A stretch of DNA of 64,000 nucleotides from Symbiodinium natans (Eukaryota; Sar; Dinophyceae; Suessiales; Symbiodiniaceae): NCBI GenBank assembly GCA_905221605.1, contig CAJNDS010002121.1, positions 583,501-647,500 on the forward strand, given 5' to 3'. A program made the translations under genes and the position numbers. The notes below the pieces were generated by a model. That model saw only the letters and a list, made by a program, of their open reading frames with translations. It was not told where the DNA came from and made no database searches. This document shows positions 9,700-20,500 of the stretch, one piece after another; position 1 is the first letter of the stretch, and every line of letters begins with the position of its first letter.

Positions 9700-9900
9700 G
9701 TAGATAGATAGATACATAGGTTTTATGTTATTAGCAGTATTGATAGCATTGGTGCTAGGAATTTACTTTCGCAATCATTAGCTGGATTTGTTTGTGATCT
9801 TCTTCATCCTTCCTGACACCAAAGTACTGAGGTCCGTTTTGGTACCCCAGCCCGCAATAGTTTAACCTATGACTATCCTTTGACGAGTATGCGTGTTGCT
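9700..9900 (+). other. Island with a possible transporter-like fragment
   Basis: After CATTAG| (9781) the frame reads LDLFVIFFILPDTKVLRSVL. The FFxLPDTK phrase recalls the end of the last helix of sugar-porter MFS proteins (usual form FFLPETKG). Too short to assign; could be chance or a fragment. A tetranucleotide GATA run precedes it. Confidence 0.2.
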
Positions 9901-10498
9901 TAAGGGGTTTAGGTACTCACGGCACTCCTTATTCCCTAAACCCTGAAGCTAGAAGCTAAAAAGTTCTCAACCTCAAGCTGCACGGTTTAGGCTTCGAGGC
10001 GTTCGGCTTTTGCGGTCTAGGGTTCAAAACCCGAAGCCCTAAACCCTAAACGCCAGACTGGAAGATGCAAGTTTCTTGGGTTGCTTTGGGATCAGGGTTT
10101 AGGGTTTGGGGTTTAGGGCTTGATTTGAACCAGGGTAGTTTTGGGTTTAGCGGACTTAGGGTTGAGGGTGTACCGTTTAAGGCTTTGGACCTGCAGCCTC
10201 CCCTAAACACTCCAAGTCCTTAGGATCCAGGCCAGGCGGGATGTCGATTCCGGTCCCGCTGAAGGGGTACAGGGTTTAGGGTTTAGGGTTTAGGGGGATC
10301 CACTAGAACCTCCCACGAAAATGTTACGATGCCCGAAGCACCCGCCCATTTCGCCTATTGAGGGCACTTGATGAGGTTGAGGCAGACCCTAAACCAAAAC
10401 CCCAAACCCTAAACCCCCAAACCCTAAACCCCTAACCCCTAAACCTTAAACCCTAAACCCTAAACCCTAAACGTCCGTTTGTGTGTGGCATAGAGCAG

Positions 10499-10572
10499 CG
10501 CCAGGCTCTACACTTCCAATGCCGCGGATGCCGCGCAGCCCGGGGCCCAGAAACTGCTCGAGCAGCTCGTGG
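10499..10572 (+). CDS. Candidate exon
   Basis: CATAGAGCAG|C opens ARLYTSNAADAAQPGAQKLL then EQLV and ends at GTGG|GTTGGG (phase 1). CCCTAAA repeats precede it and TTTAGGG repeats follow within 15 bp, the arrangement seen around most exons here. Family unknown. Confidence 0.55.
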
Positions 10573-10585
10573 GTTGGGGGGAAAA

Positions 10586-10652
10586 GGTTTAGGGTTTAGG
10601 GTTTAGGGTTTAGGGTTTAGGGTTTAGGGTTTAGGGTTTAGGGTTTAGGGTG
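10586..10652 (+). repeat. Interstitial telomere-like tract (TTTAGGG)n
   Basis: About 9 units, beginning 14 bases after the donor of the exon at 10499. Confidence 0.9.
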
Positions 10653-11009
10653 TAGGGCTCGGCTTCAGGGTTTAGGAGGGAGGGTTTGGGGTTTAGGTGT
10701 TGCTATTTTGTGGCTTGGGGGGTTCAGGATTCACGGCTTGAGCCTACAACCCTCAAACCCTGGAAGCTCTCAAGCTCGAACGCCGTTGAGCATAAGGGTT
10801 TAGGGTTTAGGGTTTAATTAAGGGTTGGGTTGAGGGTTGAGGGTTGAGGGTTCCGGGTTTATGGTTTATGGTTTGGGGCCTTTGGGGTTTGGGGTTGAGG
10901 GTTAGTTTAGGGCTCAAGGTTCACGGCTTTGGGGTTGAGGGTTTTTTTGGGTTCAGGTTCGGCTTGGAGTGATCGTAGGGTTGAGCCAGGCCCCTTAAGG
11001 TTTAAGGCG

Positions 11010-11110
11010 ACTCTTCGGCAGGGTGGGGGGGAGGGGGGAGGTGGGGTGGGGGGAGGTGGGGTTGGGGGGGGGTGGGGGAGGCGGGGTGAACGGGGGCCGT
11101 TGGGAGGGCC
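11010..11110 (+). repeat. G-rich low-complexity stretch
   Basis: GGGGAGG/GGGGTGG runs; the open frames in this stretch are Gly/Pro artefacts. It could form G-quadruplexes on the plus strand. Confidence 0.7.
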
Positions 11111-11217
11111 TTTGGTCCTGGCGAACCGTCCGCTTGCGGACCCCGGTTTCCCGGGGGGGGTACCCATTTGAGGCCCGAGGCCTCGGCGGATTAAGGTTTA
11201 AGGTTTAAGGTTTCGGG

Positions 11218-11317
11218 AGGGTCCCTGTACCTTATTAAAAACTTGGGCCCCAAAGTCCCTGTATAGGAGGTACTTTAAGGCCCAAGTGTTCCGTACTTAG
11301 GTACATGGACCCTTAGG
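11218..11317 (+). mobile_element. MITE-like element, family 1
   Basis: Left end GGGTCCCTGTACCTTATT, right end AGGTACATGGACCCTTAG. The interior (cttgggccccaaag...tataggaggtactttaaggcccaag) matches 28382-28492. Confidence 0.7.
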
Positions 11318-11507
11318 GTAGGGTCGAGGGTCTCAGGGCTCAGGTCTGGAGGTTTCCGGCTCGAGCTCATTTTCCAGCTTGGGTTTAGGGTTTAGAGTTT
11401 CGGGTTTAGGGTTTAGGGTTTCGGCGGTTGTGGGTTGAATTCGGGTTTGTAGGGCGTGCGGAATTGGAGTTGCGTTGAGGTTTTTTGGGCAGAATTGCAG
11501 GGGGCAT

Positions 11508-11629
11508 AGGAGGTTCATGGGTAACTTATCACCCCAAGTAGAACTCCATTTATAACCTTGCTTAGAGGACTTAGGGGCTGATAAGTACAGTTCTGACTGG
11601 GGTTATAAGCACCCTGAACCTCCAAGTAC
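11508..11629 (+). mobile_element. MITE-like element, family 2
   Basis: The left end GGAGGTTCATGGGTAACTT and right end CCTGAACCTCCAAGTA are complementary. Interior stretches (gtacag.t.tgac.. and ggttataagca) match 34392-34500 and 35280-35429. Confidence 0.65.
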
Positions 11630-12420
11630 AGGATACTTACGTCCCAGGTGGGGGGCCGAACGAGCAGCCCCCCAAGGAAGAACGCCCAAAACATTAAGGG
11701 GGTTTAGGGTCTAGGCTAGTCTATAGGGTTTAGGGCTTAGGATAGCTTTGGGTTCGCAGTTTATGTCTAGGGTTTAGGGCTTAGGATACCTTTGGGTTCG
11801 CAGATTAGGGTTTAGGGCTCAGGGTTAAAAAAAAAATCATCCGGATAAGGATCCTTAACACTTGTGCAGGCGTATGAGAATTCTAAACCCTAAACCCTAT
11901 AAACCCTGTAAAACCTCTAAGCCCTGTAAACCCTATGAGCCCTATAAACCCTTTCTGGGCTCCCACTTTGGGACCTGTCAATCTGGGCGGGGGGAGGTAC
12001 TAAAGCCAGGTGAGAGGGTGTAATGATTGGGGCGCCAGAGAAATGCATTAGGGTTTAGGGTTTAGGGGTTTGGGCTTAGGGGTTAGAGCCCTCATTCTTA
12101 AACCCTAGAACCCTGACCCGTTAAAGCTAAACCTAAAGCCCCCCAAGGAATCGTTCTTTTTTATTGTTCAGAAATCATAGTATAAAAGCTGAAGGGAATA
12201 CGAAACATATTGTTCTTATTAAGGTTAGAGGGTGAGTATAGAAACCCTGGAAGCCTGAGCCCTGAACCGTGCCATGTGCCGTTTGTGGAGGTGGGCGTTT
12301 GCGCTGAACGCCGTCGCAGACTGAGTGTCAAGGGACTCCAGGAGGGACCCTTACAAGGGACCTTCGGGGTTATTTGGGTGCATAGGGATTATATACCTGT
12401 AGCTTCGAAGAGTCTTTGTG

Positions 12421-12626
12421 TCGAAGAATGCCCATGTCCGCATCGGGCCTTCTTCCTGGCATTGGCTGGCCTTCTGCTCTTCAGCATCTCCCGTGCTCGG
12501 TGGGCGCGCTGCATGCGTGCGCGCAGGGTGCACGCCAACTGGGCGCAGCTGGTGATCTTTCGGCCTACTCTGGCGCTACTTAAAACACACCTCGCCACTC
12601 TTCCGCTTTCAACCAGTGCGGTTTAG
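12421..12626 (+). CDS. Possible exon or ORF fragment with a hydrophobic segment
   Basis: The frame reads HRAFFLALAGLLLFSIS (a possible membrane or signal-anchor segment), then RARWARCMRARRVHANWAQL, and stops at a TAG inside GGTTTAGG. Acceptor uncertain. Basic residues follow the hydrophobic run, as at a membrane boundary. Not recognised. Confidence 0.3.
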
Positions 12627-13175
12627 GGTTTGGGGTGTAGGGTTTATAGCTTAATTAGGGCTGAGGGTTTAGGCACCTAGTCTTGTCCACAAGTATGGTT
12701 CAGGGTTTTAATTAGGCGGCTTCAAGGGGTCAGTTTCCAACGGTTCACGGGATCGTGGCAATCACATCTGGAACACCGCGGGCGCTTTCAACGGGTTAGA
12801 TGGGCTTCCTTGTTGCAGCCCTGAACTTGGAGCAAAGGTATCGGTTCAGGTGGAGGGCTTACGAAAATAAGGGACCCCTAATACAGACCCCAAATGAAAT
12901 AGTAGGATCCCCTTATAACAAGCCGTAGTATCGGAAACCTCCCGGTCTTTGAGCCTCGAAAGCTTCAGTCTCTGGTGCAGTTGTTGCCAAACCGGCGCAC
13001 ACGCGACGACACTCAAAGGCGAGCAAAGACACTCAAAGACGAGCGAAGACGTGCGAAGGCGAGCTAAGACGATCTAACCCCCAAAGCCTAAACCCTAAAA
13101 AAATCCCAATCCTGAACCCTCAGAACCCCCAGAACGCATCGACTTGCCCGCTGCCCTCTTGGTGGCCAAAGTAGC

Positions 13176-13300
13176 TGAATCGTACACTTTACACTTCTTG
13201 GGATACTACAGCCCCCTGTAGAACTGAAAGTGTACACTTTTTTGGGTGCTTATGAAGTCCCCTATAGAACTGAAAGTGTACACGTTTTGGGGGGCTTATG
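13176..13300. repeat. Short direct/inverted repeats around GAAAGTGTACAC
   Basis: Two copies of TAGAACTGAAAGTGTACAC (about 13217 and 13266), each followed by TTTT..GGG.GCTTATGAA, plus an inverted copy at 13180. Probably a decayed small inverted-repeat element. Confidence 0.5.
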
Positions 13301-13415
13301 AACTCAGCAACTAAGTGGCGCTGAGGCCATGGAAGCAGGTAAGAAAACCTCTGATCGGTGCCTCGGGGCACTGAAGGCGCGGAAGGGAGTTTGGAGTGTT
13401 GAGAGTAGGGCATAA

Positions 13416-13417
<2 letters not shown>

Positions 13418-13449
<32 letters not shown>

Positions 13450-13495
13450 ATATATATATATATATATTCAAAATTATACATATATACACATACAC
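13418..13495. repeat. (TA)n microsatellites
   Basis: Two TA runs separated by AACA, then CATA/CACA steps. Confidence 0.9.
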
Positions 13496-14469
13496 ATTGC
13501 GTTTTGGTTTATATTTATGATGATTAGTATTCTCATGCTTACACTTTATTAGTACTATTCTGTTGAGGGGCGGGTGGGGGTCTTAGGGTGGGGAGGGCCT
13601 ACGGAGGGTGTCGGAGCAGGTTGTTTTTACGTGAAGGCGGTTTCTGCGTTGACCGTTTCTTCTTAAGGGGTGTTGCAAAAAGAGGTGAGCTTTGGGTTGA
13701 GGCTCGCCAGGCTCAGGGTTTTGGACTTAGGGTCGTTTTTTGCTTCCCCCCCTTTTTGTTTGCGTTCAGAGGTCCTAACCAGAGATCTGTAGGCAAAAGG
13801 CGAGGGCGGCGGAGTATCCCTGTCAAAGCATGGCCCATTTCTAGGCTGCCCCGCAGAACCTGCTACATTCTTACCATATAATACGCTTGCCACTGTCGTT
13901 GGTTGCGGGATTCGGCTCGGAGGGTTGGGGCGGCTAGGGGATTCGAGTTTGGTTTAGGCTTGGTTTTTGTTTTCAAGAATGGTGAGTTTTTTTTCGGTGT
14001 CTTCCAAAAGTTTGGGAAAAGGTTTGGGAGAGGGTAGTTAACGCTCATTTTCCAGGGTTTCGGGCGTACGCGAGAATCGTGCTCCCCTGGGGTTCAGGGT
14101 GCAAGACCCGAACAATACACCATTCAAGTTGGGGTTTGTGCCCAGGGTTGCCGAAATCAATTACCTCTGAAACTTTTGTAGCCCAGTGGTACCCTTTTCC
14201 CCCTTGTTGGTTCTGGGTTCCCTGAAGACTAACCAACCCCAAAAAGGGAAACATACTCCTTCTGTCAGACGAAGAAACGCTATTGGGGGTTACGGAAATA
14301 AGAGACCCCTAGTATTGACCCATTAAGGTACCCCTAAACCCTAAACCTTAAACCTTAAACCCGAAGCCCTAAACCCTAAACCCTAAATGCTAAACTAATT
14401 AACCCTAAACCCTGTTTTCAAGGCATGCTCCTTCATCAAGGGGCCGTAGCTGGGCTCTCGCTTCCGCAG

Positions 14470-14518
14470 GTGGAAGCAAAGAGGCAAAAGCAGGCCGGAA
14501 CAGCCCACAAACTCAAGG
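14470..14518 (+). CDS. Candidate exon
   Basis: CTTCCGCAG|GTG opens VEAKRQKQAGTAHKLK and ends AAGG|GTTTGG, where the intron starts directly in TTTGGGG/TTTAGGG repeats. Basic, helix-forming, in keeping with the downstream helical exons. Confidence 0.55.
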
Positions 14519-14524
14519 GTTTGG

Positions 14525-14569
14525 GGTTTAGGGTTTAGGGTTTAGGGTTTAGGGTTTAGGGTTTAGGGT
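14525..14569 (+). repeat. Interstitial telomere-like tract (TTTAGGG)n
   Basis: About 6.5 units forming the 5' end of an inferred intron. Confidence 0.9.
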
Positions 14570-14972
14570 AGACACGCACACAGGGTCTCTAAGCCCTGAA
14601 AATATTGAACCCTCGACCGCCGGAACCACGCTGCCGAACGAAACGGTTGCGAACGAATCCTTTAAGTGTGATCCGATCAGAGTCTCCTGATTAGTTATGA
14701 CGTGTCATTCGCGTTTTGCGTCGAGAAGACTGATCCGGGTCTGCAACCGCTAGACCCTAGCCCTAAACCCTAAACCCGACTGCATGGTGGGCCTAGGATC
14801 CTGGGCTTCTAGGGTTGAGGAATCGCGGCACACGCCCCTGAACAAGGGGAGGCGCAGCCGTGCGCGATGCCCCAAAACAGCGTAAGCAAGCCCCTCAACC
14901 CTGCGAAGCCCCAAGCTCCTTAAACCCCAAGTTTTGGATTTAGGGTTTAGGGTTTAGGGTTTAGGGTTTCAG

Positions 14973-15026
14973 AGTGCCAACGGGTGGGTTGCTAGCAAGG
15001 AACTGAAACAAATTCACCATGCTCAG
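14973..15026 (+). CDS. Candidate exon
   Basis: The acceptor GGGTTTCAG|AGT arises within a TTTAGGG tract with one changed base. The peptide is SANGWVASKELKQIHHAQ, ending CAG|GAGACT (a GA donor, or the frame simply runs on). Phase 0 at both ends. Confidence 0.45.
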
Positions 15027-15321
15027 GAGACTCTTAATTTATATCTCCATATCTGGAGTTCTCTAAGTTGGGGCTCTTTCTGGTGTACTTTGCCGTTAGA
15101 TAGACAGGGACCCAAAAAAGGGACCCTAAGTTGAGAACTACCCATATTCTGGCAACTTCTCCTAAGCCCCTAAACACTAAACCCTACCCCCAAGCTCCTT
15201 ATCAGCAAGCCAAAGGAGAGTCTATGTATATATCAATTCATTTACCCTTCCAAACCCTAAGCCCTAGACCCTAAACCCTAAACCCCAAATTAAATTTCAG
15301 TAAGGAGCTTGCTAGCCCCAG

Positions 15322-15363
15322 GCCACGGAAAAGACGAGCCAGCGGCCGGAGGAGCTTGGGGAC
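15322..15363 (+). CDS. Candidate exon (42 nt)
   Basis: CCCCAG|GCC...GAC|GTTTTAGGGGG encodes ATEKTSQRPEELGD in phase 0. The intron begins with GTTTTAGGGGGTTTAGC and ends with CCCTAAACCCTGTCAG, an inverted pair. Confidence 0.6.
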
Positions 15364-15530
15364 GTTTTAGGGGGTTTAGCTAAAGCCCCCTAAACTCCCA
15401 ACCCTAAACCTGAACCCTCAACTGCTAACCCTTAAATCCTAAACCCCAAACCCTAAACCCCAAACTCTAAACCCTAAACCCCAAACCCGAAACCCTAAAC
15501 CCTAAACCCTGTCAGCCGCGAGCTTGGCAG

Positions 15531-15587
15531 CAGAGACGCCAGGAGCAACCTCCTCCTCTTCCATCGCAGCTCCCTCCCAGCGCCGAG
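15531..15587 (+). CDS. Candidate exon (57 nt), Pro/Gln-rich
   Basis: CTTGGCAG|CAG opens QRRQEQPPPLPSQLPPSAE and ends GAG|GCAGAG (GC donor), phase 0. Telomere-like repeat starts six bases into the intron. It joins in phase to the EEAEARK exon at 16360. Confidence 0.6.
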
Positions 15588-15770
15588 GCAGAGTTTAGGG
15601 TTTAGGGTTTAGGGTTTAGGGCTTAGGGCTTAGGGCTTAGGGTTCTTAAACCCAAAACCCTAAACCGGTTCAGGGCTCACGGTCCGCGAAAGAGCACCTA
15701 GAACAGGCCCAAGCCCGAAGCCCTAAGCCCGAAGCCCAAGCCCTAAACACAGCCGCGTGGCCTTAAATCG

Positions 15771-15862
15771 GGGATCCGAAGTATGGGCAACAAATTTATA
15801 GGTCCCTTGCTGTATAGCCCTTATGCACGCTATACATAATGAGAGCCCATACTTCGGATCCC
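15771..15862. mobile_element. MITE-like element, family 7
   Basis: Perfect 18-bp terminal inverted repeat GGGATCCGAAGTATGGGC around a 56-bp interior. Related ends occur in longer, decayed copies near 4772-4865 and 27440-27555 (GGGCCCATACTTCAGAACCC). Confidence 0.8.
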
Positions 15863-16359
15863 TATAAGCAAGGGTCATACCAAGGTCTTCGGGCTTGGGC
15901 TTTGCGATTGCTCCGGATGTGGCGTTCCGAGGTTTGCCAAGCCCAAAGGCGATTGCTGCTGAAGTCTTCGGTTCGGGCGTTTGGGGTTTTAGGGTTTAGG
16001 GTTTTAGGGTTTTAGGGTGTTTAGGGATTTAGGGTTTTGGGGTTTTAGGGGTTTAGGCTTTTAGGGTTTTTGGGTTTTAGGGTTTTAGGGTCTTAGGGTT
16101 TTAGCGTTTTAGGCTTTTAGGGTTTTGGGGTTTTAGGGAATTGGGGTTTTAGGGATTTAGGATCGGAGGTGAGGTCTGCAAGAGGGCTTAACACTGAACT
16201 TCAACGGCAAGACTGAGTGCATGAGGCTGCCTTGGGTCCTTCGAGCGTGACACATCAGACCCGAAACCCGAAACCCGAAACCCTAAACCCTAAACCCTAA
16301 ACCCCTAACCCTAAACCCTAAACCCCTGAACCTCTAAACTTCCCCTAAACCCTAAACAG

Positions 16360-16392
16360 GAGGAAGCAGAGGCCAGGAAGCAAGCTCAGCAG
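16360..16392 (+). CDS. Micro-exon (33 nt), helical repeat type
   Basis: CCCTAAACAG|GAG...CAG|GCCACC encodes EEAEARKQAQQ. The acceptor is a CCCTAAACCC repeat with CCC changed to CAG. Same size, phase and sequence type as the exons of the array at 17564-22220. Confidence 0.7.
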
Positions 16393-16631
16393 GCCACCTT
16401 TGTATTTATTTCTGTTCAGAGTTTAGGGGTTTATAGGTTTATAGGTTTAGCGGTTTAGGGTTTATGGTTGGGAGGTTTAGGGTTCAGGGTGTAGGGTTTA
16501 GGGTTTAGGGTCTAGGGTTTAGGGTTTAGGATTTAGGGTTTAGGGTTTAGGATTTAGGGTTTAGGGTGTCAGACCGATCGCTAGCGCGCCCGCTCTTTGC
16601 AGAAGCCCAGCCCATTCATCTCCTTGCGCAG

Positions 16632-16670
16632 GAGGAAGCACAAGAAGCTCAGAAAAGAGTCGAGGAGTCG
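16632..16670 (+). CDS. Micro-exon (39 nt), helical repeat type
   Basis: TTGCGCAG|GAG...TCG|GTTTAGGG encodes EEAQEAQKRVEES. The donor is a telomere-like heptamer itself (GTTTAGG). Confidence 0.7.
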
Positions 16671-16698
16671 GTTTAGGGTTGAGGGCAAAGGATTTAGA

Positions 16699-16749
16699 GT
16701 TTAGGGTTTAGGGTTTAGGGTTTAGGGTTTAGGGTTTAGGGTTTAGGGC
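16699..16749 (+). repeat. Interstitial telomere-like tract (TTTAGGG)n
   Basis: About 7 units near the 5' end of the inferred intron 16671-16874. Confidence 0.9.
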
Positions 16750-16874
16750 TAGGGACATTTTTGGGTGCTCCTCTGGGTCGCTCAGCCTCAGACCTTGGCA
16801 CCTGTATCCCTAACCCCTCAGACCCCTCAGTCCTAAACCAGAAATCCGAAACCATGAGCCCATGAAACTCGCAG

Positions 16875-16901
16875 GAGGAACAAGCAGCGCAACGACGGCA
16901 G
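16875..16901 (+). CDS. Micro-exon (27 nt), helical repeat type
   Basis: CTCGCAG|GAG...CAG|GCCATG encodes EEQAAQRRQ, equivalent to the 27-nt Z exons of the array (EEEAARRLQ). Confidence 0.7.
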
Positions 16902-16970
16902 GCCATGTCGCTTACCCACCATGTCGCATTCCCCCACCGGCACACGCCTCCGTGTCGGCGCAGGGCTCTT

Positions 16971-17048
16971 ACCCTAAGCCCTAAACCCTAAACCCTAAAC
17001 CCTAAACCCTAAACCCTAAACCCTAAACCCTAAACCCTAAACCCTAAA
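16971..17048 (-). repeat. Interstitial telomere-like tract (CCCTAAA)n
   Basis: About 10 exact units toward the 3' end of the inferred intron 16902-17102. Confidence 0.95.
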
Positions 17049-17102
17049 GGCAGATATCTGCACCCTAAACCCCAAACCCTAAACCCTCAATCGCCTCCGT
17101 AG

Positions 17103-17135
17103 GCTGCGGCCGAGGCCGCCCGAGCGAGAGCTGAG
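17103..17135 (+). CDS. Micro-exon (33 nt), helical repeat type
   Basis: CTCCGTAG|GCT...GAG|GTGCAAG encodes AAAEAARARAE, the X-type exon of the array. CCCTAAA repeats precede it, a long TTTAGGG tract follows. Confidence 0.7.
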
Positions 17136-17176
17136 GTGCAAGTTTTTTGCACTTATCCAAAGGCATATGGGGCACG

Positions 17177-17306
17177 TAGGGTTTAGGGTTTAGGGTTTAG
17201 GGTTTAGGGTTTAGGGTTTAGGGTTTAGGGTTTAGGGTTTAGGGTTTAGGGTTTAGGGTTTAGGGTTTAGGGTTTAGGGTTTAGGGTTTAGGGTTTAGGG
17301 TTTAGG
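17177..17306 (+). repeat. Interstitial telomere-like tract (TTTAGGG)n
   Basis: About 18 perfect units, the last long tract before the micro-exon array. Confidence 0.95.
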
Positions 17307-17563
17307 AAAGTTTAGGGTTTAGGTTTAGGGTTGAGTATGTTTTTTGGTCAGGGTAAAAGGGTTCCGTATATTAATTTGGCGCCCTTTTGGGGATACCAAC
17401 AGGCATATCAGGCAACACAGTATGTGGACCCTCACAACTAGTCACTATAGCTAGCAGACTCTAGGCCAGTCTTGCTCCAGCCTACGCTGCACGTGGTCAC
17501 ATGCTGGGGAAACACTGCCATAAGCTTAGCTCGATCCCGCATGACACTTTGAACATGCAAAAG

Positions 17564-20500
17564 GAGGAAGCAGAGGCTGCCAGAAAGCTGGCTGAGGTGG
17601 CCGCAGTTTCTCTTGCAAACCCTCTTCTTTGGCTGCTTCTGATCTTGTTCTTGGCCTTCAAAACCATGTGCAGGAGGAAGCCGAAGCAGCCAGAAGAAAA
17701 GTCCAGGTGCCGAATGATGTGCGTGATCTACGTGCAAGCAAAGTCCAAGTGAGCACTCGAGGAAGAAGAGGCCGCACGAAGACTGCAGGCCAGTCGCGCT
17801 CCAACCTACACTGCCTACGCTGCGCACATGATTACATGTTGACGCAATCCTGCTAGACTAGCACAGCACATCGAGCATGCAATAGGAGGAAGCAGAGGCC
17901 GCCAGAAAGCTCGCCGAGGTGGCCGCCATTGCTCTGGCACTCCTTGTTCCTGTCTGGTCCTGGCACAGCACGCAAACATGTGGAGGAAGAAGCTGAAGCA
18001 GCCAGAAGAAAAGTTCAGGTGAGAAGTGCCGTGCGTGATCTGAGACAGCAGCAAAGTGAACTGTCGTACGTGATCCCTGGCAGCTGCGCGACAGGAGGAA
18101 GAGGCGGCACGAAGACTGCAGGCCTTGTGCTCCAGCCTACGCTGCCTACGATGTTGTGCTACACACATGTCTGCATGCGTGCAAAATACCCCTAAGTCAG
18201 CTGGATATTGCATGGCACGTCGAACATGCCTCAGGAGGAAGCAGAGGTCGCTAGAAAGCTGGCGGAGGTGCTCACCATTGCGCTCACAAGTCTTGCTCTT
18301 GTCTGCTCTTGACACATCGGTGCTTAGAAGCATGAAACGGAGGAAGCGGAGGCGGCCAGAAAACGAATCGAGGCGTGCAGTGCTGGGATCGATCACAGCT
18401 AGCAGCAAGGTGAATTGTCATGTTCGCTCATAACGTACCGACAGGAGGAAGAGGCGGCACGAATACAGCAGGCCAGTCGAGTTCTAACCTACGCTGCTGT
18501 GTCGCAAACATGGTCACATGCTGGTGCAATAGTGCTAGACTAGTTGGTGTTAGCACGGAGCATGGAACATGCAACAGGAAGAAGCAAAGGCCGCCAGGAA
18601 GCTAGTTGAGGTGGCCGCAATTGCTCCGACAAAATTCTTTCTTGTCTGCTCTTGGCACTGCAGCGGGCAGCGCGTAAGCATGCGCAGGAGGAAGCAGAAG
18701 CAGCCAGAAGGAAAGCCGAGGTGTGCATGTAAATAGCTGCAAGGTTAACTGTCAGAGGTGTTCCCTCATAACGATTCGACAGGAGGAAGAGGCGGCACGA
18801 AGACAGCAGGCCAGTTAAGTTCTAACCTACGCCGTTCTGCTGCAGACATGGCCATGTTTTTCGAGGCTGCTAGACTAGTTGGTGATAGCGTGAAACATGG
18901 AACTTGCAACAGGAGGAAGCAGAGGCCGCCAGAAAGCTAGCTGAGGTGGCCACCGTTGCTGTGACAAATCTTGTTCTTGTCTGTTTTTGGCACTGCAGCG
19001 CGCAAGCATGCAGGAGGAAGCAGAAGCAGCCAGAAGAAAAGCTGAGGTGTGTGTGCAGCTAGCTGCAAGGTGAATTGTCAGAGGTGTGTTCCTTCAGAAC
19101 GAACCGGCAGGAAGAAGAGGCAGCACGACGACTGCAGGCCAGCCGTGTTCCAACCTATGCCGTTGTGTTCCCTGGGTTTGAAACCGCTAGATCAGCTGGA
19201 TATAGCACAGCACGTCGACGTGCAACAGGAGGAAGCAGAGGCCGCCAGAAGGTTAGCTGAGGTGGCCGCCAGTCCTCTGGCAAATCTTGAGTTTGTCTGC
19301 CCCTGGCACTGCAGCGCGGCAGCGCGTAAGCATGCGCAGGAGGAAGCAGAAGCAGCCAGAAGGAAAGCCGAGGTGTGCATGTAAATAGCTGCAAGGTTAA
19401 CTGTCAGAGGTGTTCCCTCATAACGATTCGACAGGAGGAAGAGGCGGCACGAAGACAGCAGGCCAGTTAAGTTCTAACCTACGCCGTTCTGCTGCAGACA
19501 TGGCCATGTTTTCGAGGCTGCTAGACTAGTTGGTGATAGCGTGAAACATGGAACTTGCAACAGGAGGAAGCAGAGGCCGCCAGAAAGCTAGCTGAGGTGG
19601 CCACCGTTGCTGTGACAAATCTTGTTCTTGTCTGTTTTTGGCACTGCAGCGCGCAAGCATGCAGGAGGAAGCAGAAGCAGCCAGAAGAAAAGCTGAGGTG
19701 TGTATGCAGCTAGCTGCAAGGTGAATTGTCAGAGGTGTGTTCCTTCAGAACGAACCGGCAGGAAGAAGAGGCGGCACGACGACTGCAGGCCAGCCGTGTT
19801 CCAACCTATGCCGTTGTGTTGCCTGGGTTTGAAACCGCTAGATCAGCTGGACATAGCACAGCACGTCGACGTGCAACAGGAGGAAGCAGAGGCCGCCAGA
19901 AGGTTAGCTGAGGTGGCCGCCAGTCCTCTGGCAAATCTTGAGTTTGTCTGCCCCTGGCACTGCAGCGCGGCAGCGCGTAAGCATGCGCAGGAGGAAGCAG
20001 AAGCAGCCAGAAGGAAAGCCGAGGTGTGCATGTAAATGGCTGCAAGGTTAACTGTCAGAGGTGTTCCCTCATAACGATTCGACAGGAGGAAGAGGCGGCA
20101 CGAAGACAGCAGGCCAGTTAAGTTCTAACCTACGCCGTTCTGCTGCAGACATGGCCATGTTTTTCGAGGCTGCTAGACTAGTTGGTGATAGCGTGAAACA
20201 TGGAACTTGCAACAGGAGGAAGCAGAGGCCGCCAGAAAGCTAGCTGAGGTGGCCACCGTTGCTGTGACAAATCTTGTTCTTGTCTGTTTTTGGCACTGCA
20301 GCGCGCAAGCATGCAGGAGGAAGCAGAAGCAGCCAGAAGAAAAGCTGAGGTGTGTGTGCAGCTAGCTGCAAGGTGAATTGTCAGAGGTGTGTTCCTTCAG
20401 AACGAACCGGCAGGAAGAAGAGGCAGCACGACGACTGCAGGCCAGCCGTGTTCCAACCTATGCCGTTGTGTTCCCTGGGTTTGAAACCGCTAGATCAGCT

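Noticed and set aside
9781-9860. Sugar transporter gene from the phrase FFILPDTK
   Set aside because: Only about 20 residues fit and there is no supporting neighbour exon; kept only as a weak note.
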